DNA from: Taudactylus pleione
Taxonomy: Eukaryota; Chordata; Amphibia; Anura; Myobatrachidae
Reading direction: 5' to 3'
DNA: 64,000 nucleotides
Assembly (NCBI GenBank): GCA_031769625.1
Contig: JAUIMM010000135.1
Span: 7,801,501-7,865,500 of the forward strand
The translations under genes were made by a program, and so were the position numbers. Below are positions 9,256 to 18,748 of the stretch, in pieces. Positions within the stretch are counted from its first letter, which is position 1; the number at the start of each line of letters is the position of its first letter. Under the pieces are notes generated by a model. That model was given only the letters and a program-made list of their open reading frames with translations. It was not told the DNA's origin and searched no databases.

Positions 9256-10385
9256 GCCAGTTTGTGCAGGGACAGATTAATTGCCAGCTTGTTTTGTGGG
9301 GGCCCAAACGAACCAATCATTTCAGCCACAGTCGTGTGGCAGACCCTGGCGCTGAAATGTTTGGTTTGTTAAAGTGTGCATGTCCTGTTTATACAACATA
9401 AGGGTGGGTGGGAGGGCCCAAGGACAATTCCACCTTGCACCTCTTTTTTTTCTTTGCATTATGTATAGTTTGGGGCCTAGTTTTTCAAACTGCCATCCTG
9501 CCTGCCACTGCAGTGCCACTCCTAGATGGACCACGTGTTTGTGCCGCCCACTCGTATCTCTTAGCATAGTCATCCAGCTACCTCGATGCAACCTTTTGGA
9601 CATAAAAACACTATTGTGAGGTGTGAGGTGTTCAGAATAGACTGGAAATGAGTGGAAATTAAGGTTATTGAGGTTAATAATAGCATAGGAGCAGAAAAAC
9701 CCACAAATTCTGTGATTTTAGCTGTTTTTATGCTTTTTTTCAAAAAAATACAGATCCAAAACACAAAACCCAGAACCCAAAACACGGAAGGGTGGTTTTG
9801 GCAAAACCAATCCAGATCCAAAACACGAAGAAAGATCCAGATCCAAAACCAAAACACAAAACAAGAAAAGTGGCCGGTGCACACCACTACTTATAAACAA
9901 CTTTTTGGTTTATTGTAATAATTTTTATAGTCAACACTCACCAGTTTTGTGGAGCACCCTCGGACAGCAGGGAGATGAGAGATGAGGCATCAACAGCTCA
10001 GCATTGCTTCTGTATAGTCAGACACTGCTTGCAGAGCTGGGGGCAGAGCTACACCACAGACTACACAGAAAGACAGTTAATAGAGACATATTTTTGAGTA
10101 TGGGGGGCATGCCTTGGGCACTGATGGACACCTTGGATGTGTCATGTGACCAGAAAGTGCACTGCAGTGTTTAGAGCGTGCTCAGTCAGCAATCAATGGA
10201 CACTGAGGCTTAGTCTAGTGAGGGGAGAGTTACAGTGAGTAGGGGGTAAGACAGGCTGCCAGCACTAAGACCCATCTCCATGTGTGCCTCCTTAGCCAAT
10301 GACCTCACCACACATCACACCCGCAGTGTAATATTCATACAGGTATTGTGATGCTACCATACGTACCACAGTGTAATAATCATAA

Positions 10386-10965
10386 AAGCGGCTCCTCCTT
10401 CAGTTTCTTCTGCAAATGCGTCTGCCAGGAAAAAACTACACTTTCCCAAAAGACCCACTGGAGATGAAGATGAGTCAACACAACCAAGTTTTGACATCTG
10501 GTCGGGTCTAAAAGAAATGCCTACAATTAATGACATCTCTACCTCATCTGATACAGTCACCATTCAAAGAATGGTTGAGGTCTATTTAATGGTAGCATCC
10601 AAATAGGCATGTCAGACAGTCCGTTTCACTACTGGCAGGAAAAAAGGCAATTTGGAGGCCCTTTAGCTGCCCACACTCCAGTGTGTACTCAGAAAGAGTT
10701 TTCAGCACAGCCGGGAACCTTGTAAGTGACCGGTGTAGGAGGCTACTTCCTCAAAATTTGGAACAGATAAGGTTCATCAAAATGAACTGCAAGTTCCATG
10801 AGGAAGACCTTTACCACCAATTACATCCAAAAAATACAGAGGCACCTGAGGCTGTAATGGTGGATTCCAGAGGGGATGAATTAATATTGTGTGAAGATGA
10901 TGTACACACCGATGAGGGTAAGGAATCGGATGATGATGATGGTGACAACATCTTGCCTCTGTAAA
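10386..10965 (+). pseudogene. Second hAT transposase relic (hAT2)
   Basis: Broken frames carry STQPSFDIWSGLKEM and ISTSSDTVTIQRMVEVYL (10470-10590), then MYSERVFSTAGNLVSDRC and RRLLPQNLEQIRFIKMN from 10683, and an acidic C-terminal tail rich in Asp (10880-10960). It parallels the C-terminal fragment of hAT1 but has several frame changes near 10600-10690. It belongs to an older element whose right terminus is probably at 13845. Confidence 0.8.
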
Positions 10966-13845
10966 GCCAGTTTGTGCATGAAGAGATCATTGCCAGCAAT
11001 GTCAGCTGCCCATTGGTAGCTTGTTTTGTGGGGTTCCAAACAAACCAATCACTTTAACCACAATTGGCAGTCCCTGTCACTGAAGTGATTGGTTTGTTAA
11101 ACTGTGCATGTCCTGTTTAATATACACAACATAAGGGTGGGTAGAAGGGCCCAAGGACAAATCCATTTTGCACTTGTTTTCTTCACATTATGTGCTGTTT
11201 GGGGCATTGCTGCCTGACATTTTTAATTTATAGTTTATGGAACTGCCATCCTGTCTGCCACTGCTGTGTGACAATGTTTCATAGATGTCCTATATTTTTT
11301 TTAACTGCCGTGCTTTTGTGCCGCTGCTCTAATGCTTACTTGTTGTTTGTTTTTTAGTTTCATACTGTATATATTACAACTAAAATCACAAATAGGTATA
11401 CTTGCAAAATACTCTTATGCCATTTTTCAACCTTGATTTGTAGATCTGGTGGGCTTGGCTTTCCTTGATCGTAACAGCCATGTTTGGTCAGATGCAACTC
11501 AAGCACCAAATGGAGAGGCTGTTTTTGGTTAGTATCTGGAGATGTTCTCCCTCCCCCTCTCCCAGCCTTCCCATACATAATGCCAGAAGCACAATGATAA
11601 AATATGTTTAATCCCAATCTTTTAAATCCCTCTGCTCTCTTCTAGTTCAGAGCTTGGTTTTGTGTGCTACCACCGACAGCATGCTGCTTTCATTTTTTAA
11701 AAACCATCAAAGAGCTGAACTGGGTAAAGGACTGATATCAATGAGTCAATTTTCTTTGTACATGACTCCCCTCCTCCCTCATAAATTTGCTTTGGAATCC
11801 AGAATTTAAATGAAATTTTACTACGAATCAACCCTTTCTTTCCCTGCCTTCAACTACATACATAATCCATCTTCCTTAGGCCTCTTGCTTAATAAAAACA
11901 TTTGTTTCCTGATGTGCAATGTTGGAAGTCGCACTGCCACACAGGGCCATCTCTTCCATTGGGCTTGTTGGGCAGTTGCCTAAGGGCCCAAAGCTTGTAG
12001 GGGCCCCTGCAGCTGTGGCCAGATGGTAAATTTGTGATATTTTTATAAGCCGGCCGATGGTGCACTGTATTCTGATCTAACCTCCCTCACTCCTCCCCCC
12101 CTCCCCCCGGTGACGAGTACTCACCTCCTTCCCAGTTTCACTTCATCCGCCAGCTTCAGACCAGTCAGACAGAGTCTCTATGCATGTGTGGGAGGTCTGA
12201 TGGGCATGCAGGAGGGTTTAATTTTATTGACCATTTAAATTTTTTCCCCGTGAATGAGTGGGTAGGGGGCCCCAGTGCATTATTTTGCCCAGGGCCCACA
12301 CTGCTGTTAAGACAACCCTGCTGCCACAGCCACAGAAATCTTCTACATGTGGTTGATGAATCCCATAAATGTCCAGAAATTGTTGTGGCCACAGACAGCA
12401 TCTCTTGTATACCCCTTTAATTAAAAAAAAAAAATCTGAACCACCAATTTGATAGGGTGGGCAAAAACATGGTAGATTTTCATTACCCCCCTACCCCAAC
12501 CAGTTGCCCCAGGACCCTGGTGAATTGATAGGCTGTTATAAATAACAGTTAAGCTCAATAAACGTCTGCCTCATTTGTATGTTGGTACTCTCTATGGAAC
12601 AACTGGGTAATGTAGAATGTGGGTGTCATGCGAGAGACCAGAAAAATGAGCAGCAACACAGAGCAACTTCCAGCCAGGATGTGTGCAATAAAGTGCAAAA
12701 AACGTTTAGGGTACATTCCGTACGTAAAGCAGGCTGAGGTAACCTGATGCCTGCCACCCATTGTTGACAAACAACTTCCAGCAATCCCCACAAACAGCAC
12801 AGATGCTGGGAGGCTGCTTTCCTCTGGTGTAAACAGCAAGTCTTGCTCCCATTATCCCCAACAACCTCCTTGAGCATAAAGTAAACATCTGTTTACAGTG
12901 TGTACTATTTAGCAGTAAATCCACAAGCAAGGCCACCGCATTTCGATTTGAAGTAAAAAATATAAAGCGTATATGGGCTGAATCAATATTCAGTCAGGAT
13001 GTGGCACAAAATGGCTGCCCTCACTGTGTGTTAGTGACAGATGCTCTGCAGATGTCACTTAGGTGAACAGGTTTTAGGTGGTTGGTTCACATAGGTTTGG
13101 ACACAAGTGGGCTTCAGTGAGCATGCTCCCATATATGCTCCAAGAATATTTTTGTGATGGTGCAGTCACTGCATAATATCTTCTGACAAACTATCCACGT
13201 GTGAATACCGAACGTCCTCCAGATCATAGATGTCTTTCCGTAACTGAAGAACTTGATCCTACATTGATCCTCCCTCATAAATTTTCTTCAGGATCAAAAA
13301 ATGTAAATAAATAAATTTTCAAACTAATCAATCTACTCCTTAAACATACTCCAACTTCCCCGGTCCTCTGATCTAATTCTTGGTTAATGAAAACATTCTT
13401 TAAACTTTTTAACTGCGTATGGGGTCATATAGTTTATTAAACTACTATCCTGTCTGCCACTGCAGTGCCACTCTGTTTCCTAGATGTGCCATGTTGGAAG
13501 TTGAACTGCCACATGTTTGTGACGCTCACTGCTGTCGCTTAGCTTAGTCAGCCAGCTAGCTTGATTCAACCTTTTGACCTAAGTTGGAAGAAATCAATAT
13601 TGTGAGCTGTGAAGTGGTCATAATTTACTTCGAAATGACTGGAAATAAATGTTATTGAGGTTAATAATACTGTAGGTATAAAAATAGGCCCAAATTATGT
13701 GATTTCAGCTGTTTTCATGATTTTTTGGAAAAAATATAGATCCAAAACCAAAACACATAAGGGCGGTTTTGGCAAAACCAAATGAAATTCATAACAAGGA
13801 GATACAAATCCAAAACCAAAACACAGGGTTCGGTGCACATCTCTA
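10966..13845 (+). mobile_element. 3' part of broken hAT2, with nested insertions
   Basis: Non-coding sequence after the transposase relic matches the 3' region of hAT1 (accaatcactt / aagtgattggt motif, cataagggtggg, gaactgccatcctgtctgcc). The final 160 bp (aaaccaaaacacaagg style, ending gttcggtgcacatctcta at 13845) is a hAT right terminus followed by atatatat. Between about 11345 and 13430 the order is scrambled: segments near 11221-11345 and 11640-11940 recur diverged and reordered near 13210-13560, and a complete MITE sits at 11942-12320. The left terminus of hAT2 was not found. Confidence 0.65.
11942..12320. mobile_element. hAT-like MITE, cagggccatctt family, copy A
   Basis: 379 bp with ends cagggccatctcttcc and ttaagacaaccctg and perfect 8-bp duplications ctgccaca at 11934-11941 and 12321-12328. 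It contains the phrases tgggcagttgcctaagggcc and gaccatttaaattttttccc, which recur in the copy at 58487-60461. No coding capacity. Confidence 0.9.
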
Positions 13846-13853
13846 ATATATAT

Positions 13854-14327
13854 TTAACTAAACAAGAGAAGTGGCACAGCCTGTGAATGACAGATGATAT
13901 ACTGTATAAGGGTTAAGCAGTAGTCAGTTCCACTGTAGAACTTTAATTTGTTAAACTAATGCTGCCCATTAAGAACCCTTAAAGTTAGGCTTATTTAATG
14001 TTCTGTATGCATATTATGCTCCTTTATAACTGTGCTGAAGTAGGATGACCCTTACTCCCTGTATCCTATATTAGTTGTTTGCTGGTATCTATTAACTATC
14101 TTTTTTCCGGTTGCCTCTGGAATGTAAGCAGAGATATCATAAACTATATATAGCCACTGTTACAGAGAAAACATAAATCCACAGGCATGATCACATGAGT
14201 AGTATTAAATAGCTTTATACAAGATGAAGAATAATAGATTTAAAAGTAAGAGCTACTGTATTTTAAAGTCTCTTTACTGTGACTGCAGCTGCATTAAATT
14301 ACTTATTACCCTTTCTCCTACCAAAAG
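13854..14327. other. Unassigned intergenic sequence
   Basis: AT-rich sequence upstream of the gene. No repeat, exon or regulatory motif could be supported here. Confidence 0.4.
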
Positions 14328-14602
14328 GTATAAAGGCCCACATACATCAGCAATATATTGGGCCAACTCACTGATCCCCAGATGCCGAGATCAGGCAATT
14401 GGTAAAATCCAACATGATTTTCCAATCACGATCAAAATATAATCATGATTATTAAATCAGGGATTTTTACCTTGAAAATTTCACCTATTCCCCGATGGAT
14501 CAGTGAGCATTGATGGCCTCCGCTCAGTATCTCCAACTGGTGGATTGAGGGTTCCGGTTCAATGAATCGGTGGATCGGCCGGCAGATGTATGGGGCCCAT
14601 AC
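14328..14602. mobile_element. MITE with gcccacatacatc termini
   Basis: About 275 bp bounded by aaaggcccacatacatcagc and gcagatgtatggggcccat, which are inverted repeats. The inner part (cgatcaaaatataatcatga) is partly self-complementary. The superfamily is not determined. Confidence 0.6.
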
Positions 14603-14874
14603 GAGTTAGTGAAGGATACAAATATCTCCGTTTTAGGTAACTAAATAAGTTATAATGTCTCATTTTGACTTGGCAGAAGTCTGTCAAATGCTTAGTTTGC
14701 TAAAAGGAAATTGCTTACTAAATTCTTTCTTTCCCTTTTGCTCTAGTATCTTACTTTAGTGTCAGGATAGTTCCTGTGAAACTCTTCTACAGCTGCAAAG
14801 TTTGGCTTTGTATTAGATGAGGGGCCAGTTTGAGATCCAGCTGCATCTATTTTACTCCCCCAGCTCTTCCCACA

Positions 14875-15212
14875 GGGATGTAGTCAACATCCCAGCATGC
14901 GGGATGCCAAAGGTCCAAATACCGACACCGGAATCAAAACAGGATCGGGATCCCGGCTCCAGAATCCCGACCAGTGGCATCCCAAAGGTAAGTATCGTGT
15001 TAGGCACTAAGGGGAGGGTTAGGTTTAGGTGTGGGGAGGGGGAGGTCAGGTTCAGGCACAAAGGAGGAGGTTAGGGTTAGGCACCAAAAAGGGGGGGTTA
15101 GGGATAGGGTAGGGAGAGGGGGAGGGTTAGCATAACAACCAACAAGTGTCAGTATGTTAACATTGTCGGGATTCTGACCACTGGGATCCTGACTGCCGGC
15201 ATCCCATACCCA
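14875..15212. mobile_element. TTAGGG-bearing miniature element, copy 1
   Basis: Ends with cggcatccca-type inverted repeats (gcgggatgccaaag at the left, actgccggcatcccatac at the right). The interior holds ggttagggttaggcacc and gggggagggttagc repeats. The same layout occurs at 23020-23315, 23850-24310, 32780-33262, 36512-36690, 51270-51600 and 58520-59010. The telomere-like TTAGGG words belong to the element and do not mark a chromosome end. Confidence 0.75.
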
Positions 15213-15237
15213 GCCCCTTCCCACATGCTGGTAACTT

Positions 15238-15440
15238 ATGAAAGCGCAGGGTATACTGTCTAGCTCACTGTATATTACGGATAACATCAGCCCTCTAGCA
15301 GTGTGCCTTCCCAGCTCTCATTTCTTTGCTAGTTGCTTTGTATGTACAGTTTATGTCGTCTACTCACTGACAGCTGGCTTCACTCTCACTGATTCCCAGC
15401 CACCACTGGATTCACTGCTGTATAATGCTGCACAGAGCCG
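15238..15440 (+). other. Possible non-coding first exon of the TMEM176-like gene
   Basis: A 203-bp stretch with ordinary base composition ends in a strong donor, ccg|gtgagt, at 15441. It lies 3.1 kb upstream of the first coding exon on the same strand. TMEM176 genes commonly begin with a non-coding exon, so this is a candidate 5' UTR exon. No TATA box or independent support is visible, and an open frame through it is probably incidental. Confidence 0.25.
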
Positions 15441-15750
15441 GTGAGTCAGAGAAGTGAACTCTGCATAACTTATTCTTCATGCATCACTCACATTCTCCTA
15501 TACACATGCATTATTTTTCTTATTACAATAAATGTATATTTTACACATGTAATATATTTATTTTAATTTAGTTCATGACAAAATACCAGTCATTTTAATA
15601 AGAGCTACTGTACATATTTATCCAGAACAATACTTTGCGATTTTGACGGGACCTCAGAAAAGTCATGCACTCTCCTATCAAGCCACTTACAGGTGGATTA
15701 GAGAAGTAATAACACAGGCACAAAAAACATAAGGTGCCATAAATACTAAA

Positions 15751-15926
15751 GGGGTATATTTACTAAAGTTCGGATTTTCAGAAGTGGAGATGTGGATAAT
15801 AGCAATTAATCAGATTCTAGCTATTATCTTCTAGAAGGTGCTAGCTAAATGTAAAGTAGAATCTGATTGGTTGCTATGGGCAACATCTCCAGTTCTAAAA
15901 GCTCTCACTTTAGTAAATATACCCCT
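15751..15926. mobile_element. Palindromic MITE, ggggtatatttactaaagt family, copy 1
   Basis: About 176 bp, nearly a full inverted repeat: ggggtatatttactaaagt at the left mirrors actttagtaaatatacccc at the right, with ctattatcttctagaaggtg at the centre and agaatctgattggttgctat to its right. Other copies lie at 27031-27207, about 41760-41905 and 62579-62727. Confidence 0.85.
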
Positions 15927-16089
15927 AAGAGCCTAATCAACAAGAGTGGTAGGAAACCTTTGACACTCCTTTTCAGATGTGTTCTCCAGATAGCTACTGT
16001 ACAGTACTTAAATGTCTGCAGCGTATGTAGCCCTCCATACTAAATTGCTTGGGTACATCCCATTGTAAGGCTTCCATGGAGGAATAAGA

Positions 16090-16495
16090 GAAAACCACTA
16101 ATTATATTTACCAATAATTCCTTTTACGTGACAGACTCCATGGCAGCCCATATTACCCACCCATTTGAGATAATACATATATATTTTTCAGAGACAGCTT
16201 GCAGATACTCAAAGTTGTCTGTCGTTCTTCGTGGAAGTGGCGTGGGAGCCATTTACAATATCCTACGATTGTTCTACTACACATACAGAAAACACCAGGG
16301 AAATGGCCGCTGTTCTATTTTTCCGGTGGATTGTGTAGGGTGTGTGGTGCGGGGCCCCTTTGACCCAGGAGACCATGCACCCATTATAGATGCGTCACTA
16401 TCATTTGGGGATATTTATTTTTCATTGAGCCTGTCATTGCCTAAGCTAGAAGGGAAGCCAAGGAGTATTTCCATAAATTATTGGTAATTCTAATT
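16090..16495. mobile_element. Probable MITE with taccaataattcc termini
   Basis: The left side carries aattatatttaccaataattc near 16100-16122 and the right side ataaattattggtaattcta near 16474-16493, which are inverted relative to each other. The interior is unremarkable, so it looks like a miniature element, but no target duplication was resolved. An open frame from 16128 inside it shows no known motif. Confidence 0.4.
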
Positions 16496-16633
16496 TGCCA
16501 TTATCCATGTGTCTATGAGAAAAGCTATCCAGTCTGCTTAAAGGTGAGCAAATAACCTTAGTATTATGACTTAAAGATCACTTTGCAGTGGTTTGCTTTG
16601 CTTTGGATGTCAGAATTCTCTTTTCAAACTTCA

Positions 16634-16954
16634 GGGCCTATGTACTAAGCCTTGAAGAGAGATAAAGTGGATGGAGGTAAAGTAACAACCAATCAGTTCC
16701 TAACTGTCACTTTACAGGCTGTTTTTGAATAATGACAGTTAGGAGCTGATAGGTGGGTACTTTATCTCTATCCACTTTATCTCTCTCCAAGGCTTAGTAC
16801 ATTAACCCCTAAGTGGGAGATTTATGAAAGACTGGAGAAAGGTAAAGTTGAAATAGACCATGTACCAACAAATCAGCTCCTGTCATGTTTCAAAATGACA
16901 GGAGCTGATTGGTTAGTGATTTATCTCTCTCCGAGCTTTGATAAATCTCCACCT
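16634..16954. mobile_element. Two adjacent palindromic MITEs, caaccaatcagctcc family
   Basis: Two elements lie back to back: 16634-16810 (tgtactaagccttgaagaga mirrored by tctccaaggcttagtaca) and 16812-16954 (gggagatttatgaaagactg mirrored by gagctttgataaatctccac). Each has a central pair of aaccaatcag and ctgattggtt type words around ctaactgtcattt or ctgtcatgttt. Further copies are at 17351-17524, 19360-19522, 22469-22628, 28801-28846 (half) and 38862-39017. Confidence 0.8.
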
Positions 16955-17350
16955 AAACCATTCTATGTGAAAATGAACATCTACTTCTCAGCTGCCATAT
17001 TCAGGACACCTAAGTTTACAGCAGCTGCAGCATATTGTGAGGGGGGGCCTTGGACTGCACGTCCTAATTCTAAACATAATAAGAGGTGCTTCTTGCTGAG
17101 TCTAATGGACTAATAGACAAATGCAGGTGCACATTCTAAGCACCAAGAACACTGACAATCAGTACCATTATACTAATCTCTTCAATTTAACATGGAATAC
17201 AAAAGGTTCTTAGCGCATGTTTGACCAAAAAGGCATGCCCACCTACTGTGTAAAGATGACCTCATCAGGTGGGCCCCTAACATTCGTAAGGTTCAAGTCC
17301 TGGACATGGGACCCCTGGGCCAATACAACATACAATACATTGAAGTTAAA

Positions 17351-17524
17351 TGGGGTTTATATATTAATCCTTGTAGATAAAGATGACGGAGATAAAGTAC
17401 TAACCAATTAGCTCCTAAATGTCATTTTGCAAATACAGCCTGTAAAGTGACAGTTAGGAGCTGATTGCTTGATTCTTTATATCTGTACACTTTATCACTT
17501 TCCAAGGCTTAGTACATAGACCCC
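17351..17524. mobile_element. Palindromic MITE, caaccaatcagctcc family, copy 3
   Basis: Contains gataaagtactaaccaatta and ctcctaaatgtcattttgc on the left, gacagttaggagctgattg and ccaaggcttagtacatagac on the right. It abuts the 44-bp minisatellite that starts at about 17527. Confidence 0.75.
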
Positions 17525-17526
17525 AA

Positions 17527-18430
17527 AGTATTAAAAAGTGTTACATTAGTGAGAAGTAGTAGCTTAGGAAGGTGTTAAAAAGGGTTATATTAGTGAGAAG
17601 TAGTAGCTTAGGAAGGTGTTAAAAAGGGTTATATTAGTGAGAAGTAGTAGCTTAGGAAGGTGTTAAAAAGTGTTACATTAGTGAGAAGTAGTAGCTTAGA
17701 AAGGTGCTTAAAAGTGTTACATTAGTGAGAAGCAGTAGCTTAGGAAGGTGCTAAAAAGTGTTACATTAGTGAGAAGTAGTAGCTTAGGAAGGTGTTAAAA
17801 AGTGTTACATTAGTGAGAAGTAGTAGCTTAGAAAGGTGCTAAAAAGTGTTACATTAGTTAGAAGTAGTAGCTTAGGAAGGTGCTAAAAAGTGTTACATTA
17901 GTGAGAAGTAGTAGCTTAGAAAGGTGCTTAAAAGTGTTACATTAGTGAGAAGCAGTAGCTTAGGAAGGTGCTAAAAAGTGTTATATTAGTGAGAAGTAGT
18001 AGCTTAGGAAGGTGTTAAAAAGTGTTACATTAGTGAGAAGTAGTAGCTTAGAAAGGTGCTAAAAAGTGTTACATTAGTTAGAAGTAGTAGCTTAGGAAGG
18101 TGCTAAAAAGTGTTACATTAGTGAGAAGTAGTAGCTTAGGAAGGTGCTTAAAAGTGTTACATTAGTGAGAAGTAGTAGCTTAGGAAGGTGCTAAAAAGTG
18201 TTACATTAGTGAGAAGCAGTAGCTTAGGAAGGTGCTAAAAAGTTTTACATTAGTGAGAAGCAGTAGCTTAGGAAGGTGCTAAAAAGTGTTACATTAGTAA
18301 GAAGTTGTAGCATAGGAAGGTGCTAAAAAGTGTTACATTAGTGAGAAGTAGTAGCTTAGGAGGGTGCTAAAAAGTATTACATTAGTACAAAATAGCAATT
18401 GAGTAAAAAAGTGTTACATTAGTAAAAAAA
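17527..18430 (+). repeat. 44-bp minisatellite next to the first coding exon
   Basis: About 19-20 head-to-tail copies of a 44-bp unit made of gttacattagtgagaagtag, tagcttaggaaggtgctaaa and aagt, with few differences between copies; the last two or three units (18370-18470) are degenerate. Larger blocks of several units are themselves repeated, for example gaaaggtgcttaaaagtgtt at about 17698 and 17918, which indicates recent multi-unit expansion. It ends about 100 bp before the first coding exon of the TMEM176-like gene. Confidence 0.95.
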
Positions 18431-18532
18431 AATATTAATGGCGTTTTGAAAAATGTTACATTAGTAAAAAGTAATTGGTTCACCGCATTGATAGATACAT
18501 TATTGATATTTAATATTTCTCTCCATTTCGAG

Positions 18533-18748
18533 GTCTATGAAATGATGCCGGTAAGCAAAATACATACTGAGAATGGGAAAGTCTGCTGTGAGACTACAGA
18601 TGGAACTGTGATAAACATCAAAATCTATCAGCGATCTGCCTTGGACTGTCTACTGGAAACCATCCTGACCCTCCAGGCCAAGTTAAAATCTCCGACAGAG
18701 ACATAGCCAACCAGAGGGACTTCTCATGGAGCATCTATTTGGCTTGGA
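18533..18748 (+). CDS. TMEM176-like coding exon 1, with in-frame TAG
   Basis: The acceptor is tctccatttcgag at 18532. Two tandem ATG codons open the frame at 18542; the first is taken as the start. The exon encodes KIHTENGKVCCETTDGTV then INIKIYQRSALDCLLETI, matching the conserved N-terminal segment of TMEM176B that precedes the first membrane span. The only phase-0 donor is GGA|GTAAGG at 18749, giving 69 codons ending in Leu-Gly, which is followed in exon 2 by Val as in the family. Codon 55 (18704-18706) is TAG. The sole alternative GT upstream of the stop, gttaaa at 18682, is weak and in the wrong phase. Confidence 0.75.

Larger units (their letters stand above)
5361..9889 (+). mobile_element. 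Complete hAT transposon, internally rearranged (hAT1)
   Basis: The element begins taggggtgagcggg and ends ggtgcacaccacta, so the termini pair as TAGnGGTGnGC inverted repeats. It is flanked by perfect 8-bp duplications cttataaa at 5353-5360 and 9890-9897. Both the termini and the 8-bp duplication are typical of hAT elements. Inside are a 5' tandem array of a 157-bp unit, an N-terminal transposase fragment (8199-8530), three copies of a diverged relative of the 5' unit (8530-8850), and a C-terminal transposase fragment (8853-9255). The transposase is not intact, so the copy cannot move by itself. Confidence 0.9.
5283..10317. other. Insertion into the 50-bp array, containing hAT1
   Basis: The 50-bp repeat breaks at about 5282 and resumes at about 10318. 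Outside hAT1 the inserted DNA consists of 5283-5352 and 9898-10317, which are unassigned; 9898-10317 includes gatgaggcatcaacagctca and a Ca/Ac-rich end. No terminal repeats could be fixed for this outer insertion, so its nature is unknown. Confidence 0.5.

Noticed and set aside
17527..18430. Second CRISPR-like regular array
   Set aside because: It is a plain 44-bp tandem minisatellite with no spacer-repeat alternation.
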